From contig JAGYXB010000825.1 of NCBI GenBank assembly GCA_022495005.1, forward strand, positions 1,922,001-1,986,000: DNA of 64,000 bases. Direction: 5' to 3'. The stretch is from Rhyacophila brunnea. Its lineage: Eukaryota > Arthropoda > Insecta > Trichoptera > Rhyacophilidae. The notes beneath the pieces were generated by a model. It was not told the DNA's origin and searched no databases. It saw only the letters and a program-made list of their open reading frames with translations. The position numbers were made by a program, and so were the translations under genes. Positions 61,701 through 64,000 of this stretch are shown piece by piece (position 1 is the stretch's first letter; the number at the start of each line of letters is the position of its first letter).

Positions 61701-63885
61701 TTCTGCTTGTCCTTCTTAGCAGGGCTCTTCGGCTTGACGATCTCCAGATCGGGAATGTGCTCTGGCGGATGGGACATCGTGTGACGCTTGGAACCATCAT
61801 CAGGATATTGGTTCTTGCCGGCGAGAGCTGGAAAGAAATAGAACAATCATTGTAGCAACTTCATAGTATCAAAATCACTTTTAAATACCGAAGTTGGACA
61901 TACCGACCATTATAATTAATAGTGGTGATTTTTTCTATTCACATTCTGTAGAAATATAAAATCTATTTCTATATTGTAATATATTTCATACCATCCATGC
62001 TGCGCGAAGTGAGGTGTCTTCCGCTGAGTGATCGCTGGAAATGTGGTGCTGGTCTCTGGATGGGTGACTTCTTGCTCTCGTAATGGGTGCGTCCTGAGTA
62101 ACGGAATCTTGAGCCGAGGCGAGGGAACAGGGCAGACTTGCCGGTCGGTTCAGGGGTCATGAGCCTGGTAAAAGATAGTAAATTTCCAATATTCATTATC
62201 AATTTTAAAAATATGATTCGCTGAGGGGAAAGTTTGTTTTTTTATCGTAACTTTTTAGTATATTATCCTGAACGTAATTATAATTAATCCGTAGTAATAA
62301 AATAATAGGAAAAGATAAGGGAATAATGTATTCTGCAATACAATCACTTCTACTATACTAAATAATATGTTAAAAATGTGGGAAAAAAACATACCTGAAG
62401 AAGGTGTGATGTTCTACGCAGACTTTCCAGAGTTTCTTGGCGGCGCGGTGGTTGGCAAGTTTGAAACCCACCGTCGATTCGTACTGTTCAAATTCACCGG
62501 GACGAATTTTCACGTAGAAGTTGTGCCGCTTGTAGCTGATCTTCAGGATCTTGGGCCACGCAAAACGGTTTATACGTAGTCTGAAATTAGAAGAAACCAT
62601 TATCATACTATTCCGACCTTAATCACCTAAACTGAAAAGCTTTCCATGCCCTTTCTCAAAAAAGCAAATCACTACTGAATGAAAATTATTAGTCTTTTGA
62701 AATGATTGAGACATCTCAATAAATATCATGACAAACTTCAAATGAGGAGCATACATTCAAAAAGTGATTTGTCACACATTTTGAAAAATGCCGTTTATTG
62801 TCAATTCTGATAGTCCATATTTAAATCTATAAAAGGAAACCAGAATCAGTGTTCAAAGAACCTTTTATTTTTATTTTTATTGAATGAAAATTTTAAAAAA
62901 AATATAATGCCTAGATTTTCATTCAAATAGTGTTTTGCCCACAAGTTTCATGCAAATCGTGTTTTGTCCAAATTTCTAATCAAAAAATGAACGCGAATTT
63001 TGGATTATACAAAATACCAGGTTTCAAATTCTTTCCTTAAACAGTTTTATAATAAAAAAACCATTTTGAGTACAATATGTTTTTCTTGATTATCTCAGCT
63101 CAACATCTATGTGACAAATCACGTTTTGAATGTTTGCTCCTCGAATATTAAAAGGTTTTTAGATATTTTTTAAATTATGTCTAAAAAATGTAAGCAGTAA
63201 ATATTACCTAATTTAAATTACATTTGTACAAGTAACAATCATGGCATCGGCGAGTATGAATTCATTATATCGTAGTCAATATTTAATATTCTTATATTCA
63301 TACTGAGGTATTTGAACATAAACAATGCTAAAAACTAAAAAGTAATTGTTAATTTTATACAGTTCTATCATGTGTAATTTCAGAATTGGATATATTTTTA
63401 AACCGTGTTCTCTTAGAGCCAATGATAGCCATGAAACAATTGACTTGTTCCACAAAACAACTCACTTGTCTCTGTAGATGAGTAATCCTGAAGAGCAGAC
63501 ACCAAGCATGATGTCTACACCTTCAGAGTCTCTAGCGGGGTGAAGGTCCACTCCATACATGGCCAGTTTCTTGGCATTCTCCAGGTAGTTCAACTCAGCT
63601 TCGGCGGGTGTTTGCCCTCTGTCAAAATCATAAATAAACCATTAATAATGTTGCAATTATACATTTTGAAATATAGAAAAAGTACTTTCAAAAGAAATTA
63701 GAATTGAAAGGTGTCGGGAGAAGACATTGTTGATGGAAAGTAAAAGTTATGACTCACTTATGTGTTCTGTGTAGTTCCATGACTTTGTCCTCCAGAGCCT
63801 GTGTTTGACTCGGTGCAAATTTGAATTCTTTAAGGTAGTTGGAACCCATTTCCTGGACATCATAGTCTCCAAGTTCTGACTGCAC
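37707..63885 (-). CDS. cora: Protein 4.1 homologue Coracle, long isoform (N-terminus outside window)
   Basis: Minus-strand exons: 63885-63758, 63618-63466, 62580-62395, 62164-61992, 61827-61694, 55610-55421, 54843-54767, 50875-45509, 44278-44051, 41789-41679, 40288-40184, 39207-39112, 38270-38160 and 37778-37707. All are GT-AG and in phase: 7131 nt, 2376 visible residues plus stop. The first three exons are FERM F2/F3 ([41 protein letters not shown]). The next is the FERM-adjacent region ([21 protein letters not shown]). The middle is Lys-rich and then the giant repeat exon. The last exons form the 4.1 C-terminal domain ([40 protein letters not shown]). In flies Coracle is a cytoplasmic septate-junction scaffold bound to Neurexin IV (family knowledge). 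The first FERM exons lie right of the window. Confidence 0.93.
37894..38091. mobile_element. 198-bp pogo/Tigger-type MITE with TA duplication
   Basis: CAGTAAAACCTC at the left, its reverse complement at the right, TA on both sides (37892-37893, 38092-38093). Lies in the last coding intron of Coracle. The interior repeats TTTCGAATTACG-type blocks. Confidence 0.85.
41790..44050 (-). other. Coracle intron
   Basis: AT-rich, with one short inverted repeat at 42535-42612 (TGAGTAATTATCACCTT against AAGGTGATAACTACTCG). Short frames near 42300 on both strands have no support. No other feature. Confidence 0.55.
44279..45508 (-). other. Coracle intron after the giant exon
   Basis: No repeat or gene recognised. 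It begins with the non-consensus GTTCGT donor at 45508-45503. Confidence 0.55.
45509..50875 (-). CDS. cora: Giant 5367-bp cassette exon of Coracle
   Basis: One uninterrupted frame of 1789 codons, phase 0 at both ends, so skipping it keeps the frame. Layout: Gly/Phe then Lys-rich [12 protein letters not shown] repeats (about first 65 residues), a low-complexity Ser/Pro/charged linker to 50093, seven 107-residue repeats (50092-47849), a Pro/Ser/Thr linker of 77 residues, three more repeats (47617-46682), degenerate DPxTG repeats to about 45905, and a tail ([37 protein letters not shown]) that leads into the 4.1 C-terminal exons. The 3' splice site CAACAG is weakly pyrimidine-rich; the 5' splice site is a non-consensus GTTCGT. 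Reading past it adds six residues (VRYAFY) and stops. Numerous long frames on the opposite strand are shadows of its repeats. Confidence 0.9.
46682..50092 (-). repeat. Ten tandem coding repeats of about 107 residues (DPKTG-rich)
   Basis: Unit starts (minus strand): 50092, 49771, 49450, 49129, 48808, 48487, 48169, then after a 77-residue linker 47617, 47296 and 46978. Units are 107 residues (106 in three or so places; the last has 99). Each begins with a hydrophobic strand like [13 protein letters not shown], has a central [12 protein letters not shown] and TDPKTGK block, then [22 protein letters not shown] and a closing LGQQ.I. Units differ at many positions, so this is an old expansion. Further incomplete DPxTG repeats follow to about 45905. 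Confidence 0.92.
51219..53612. mobile_element. CAGTGGCG (hAT-like) MITE with 8-bp flank match, split by another insertion
   Basis: Left terminus CAGTACCGAAAGGTGGAGG; right terminus is the reverse complement of CAGTGGCGAAGAGTGGAGG. Flanks ATATCCGA (51211-51218) and ATATCGGA (53613-53620) match at 7 of 8 positions, suggesting an 8-bp duplication and hAT ancestry. Without the inner insertion the element is about 590 bp with long inverted arms. Confidence 0.72.
51362..53163. mobile_element. 1802-bp piggyBac-like non-coding element at a TTAA site
   Basis: TTAA at 51358-51361 and 53164-53167; the termini CCCTTTCTAA and (reverse complement) CCTTTCTAA form a short inverted repeat. The MITE arms on both sides line up when the insert and one TTAA are removed. 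Near the right end there is a further palindrome (GACTTTAGTCAGC.. against ..GCTGACTAAAGTC). No transposase frame. Confidence 0.7.
55079..55228. repeat. Dispersed repeat copy 2 (pairs with 5835-5990)
   Basis: Same ordered blocks as copy 1 (ATAGATCCACCAATATAAGT, CGCTGAGTGAGGGC, GCTAACATTTGACG, GGGCTTAGTT, TTCGAACGCC). In a Coracle intron. Confidence 0.65.
56623..57004. mobile_element. 382-bp inverted-repeat element flanked by ATAT (CGTC-terminal family)
   Basis: Left CGTCGGTGTTTTGTAAAAAG and its exact reverse complement at the right; the match continues through GGGCGAAT.AACCA. ATAT at 56619-56622 and 57005-57008. The end resembles the 15448-17932 element (CGTCGGT, then TTGTAAA). Non-coding. 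Confidence 0.85.
58110..58305. mobile_element. 196-bp pogo/Tigger-type MITE with TA duplication
   Basis: CAGTAAAACCCC at the left and GGGGTTTTACTG at the right with TA on both sides. Nearly the same length as the copy at 37894-38091. Confidence 0.82.
60172..60300 (-). CDS. cora: Alternative terminal exon of Coracle (short isoform)
   Basis: Acceptor TTGTTAG at 60301-60302; 42 codons then TAA (60174-60172). It begins [15 protein letters not shown] and ends [10 protein letters not shown]. It is in phase 0 after the exon 61827-61694 (ends KQKDK), the same donor that can also join 55610-55421. Used as the last exon it gives a protein of FERM, FERM-adjacent region and a short tail, without the C-terminal domain. 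Short Coracle isoforms are known in flies; this exact form is inferred. Confidence 0.7.
   Translation of the reverse strand, partial: LLRKASAGTNSASSSSSLEGEYEAQKENHKVANITYKQFKAS
60301..61693 (-). other. Coracle intron
   Basis: AT-rich. No repeat, RNA gene or exon recognised. Confidence 0.5.
62581..63465 (-). other. Coracle intron within FERM
   Basis: AT-rich, no recognised feature. The stretch 62760-63140 contains partly inverted TGACAAATCAC/GTGATTTGTCACA motifs (near 62767 and 63112), possibly a very old inverted-repeat element. Confidence 0.45.
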
Positions 63886-64000
63886 CTATAAACATAAGTA
63901 TGTTCGATGATAAGAACTGTAAACATACAATTTCTAGCTGTCTACTCATACTCTACCTTTGGGTAAAAGTACGTAGTTATCAATAAATTTTAAACTGTTA

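Overview
This is insect nuclear DNA: AT-rich, intron-rich and crowded with transposable elements. A lepidopteran is the best guess. That guess rests on the tRNA-derived SINE, the GAA-tailed non-LTR retrotransposon ends, the abundant MITEs and the orthology of the genes; no single feature proves it. Three protein-coding genes can be reconstructed with consistent splice sites and reading phase.

Region 1 (1-7026, minus strand) holds nine 5' exons of a DDX27/Drs1-type nucleolar DEAD-box RNA helicase; its 3' end lies beyond the left edge. About 550 bp away, head to head, region 2 (7577-20220, plus strand) is a complete six-exon mitochondrial endonuclease G gene of 323 aa. Its introns are swollen by transposons, including a dead mariner and a nested stack of elements in the last intron.

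Region 3 (about 20.4-32.7 kb) is gene-poor. It contains a 1.26 kb foldback element, a 3.06 kb hAT element with a perfect 8-bp target duplication and a SINE inside it, a Tigger relic and several MITEs.

Region 4 (about 32.75-63.9 kb, minus strand) is most of a protein 4.1/Coracle gene: the C-terminal part of FERM, the FERM-adjacent region, two alternative routes, and the 4.1 C-terminal domain. The N-terminus lies beyond the right edge. The long route includes one 5367-bp exon whose centre is ten tandem copies of a repeat of about 107 residues rich in DPKTG-like motifs. A separate terminal exon at 60172-60300 gives a short isoform.

Two observations stand out. First is the giant in-frame repeat exon of Coracle. 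Second is a set of four inverted-repeat elements (11289-11543, 15448-17932, 20813-21371, 56623-57004) that all begin 5'-CGTC or CATC and all sit between ATAT duplications. One of them carries remains of an unusual DGC..YQN / GHTQ..D..HSTIER transposase, possibly Sola-like. The host genes share no obvious pathway (ribosome biogenesis, mitochondrial nuclease, septate-junction scaffold), and their adjacency looks like ordinary genome order.
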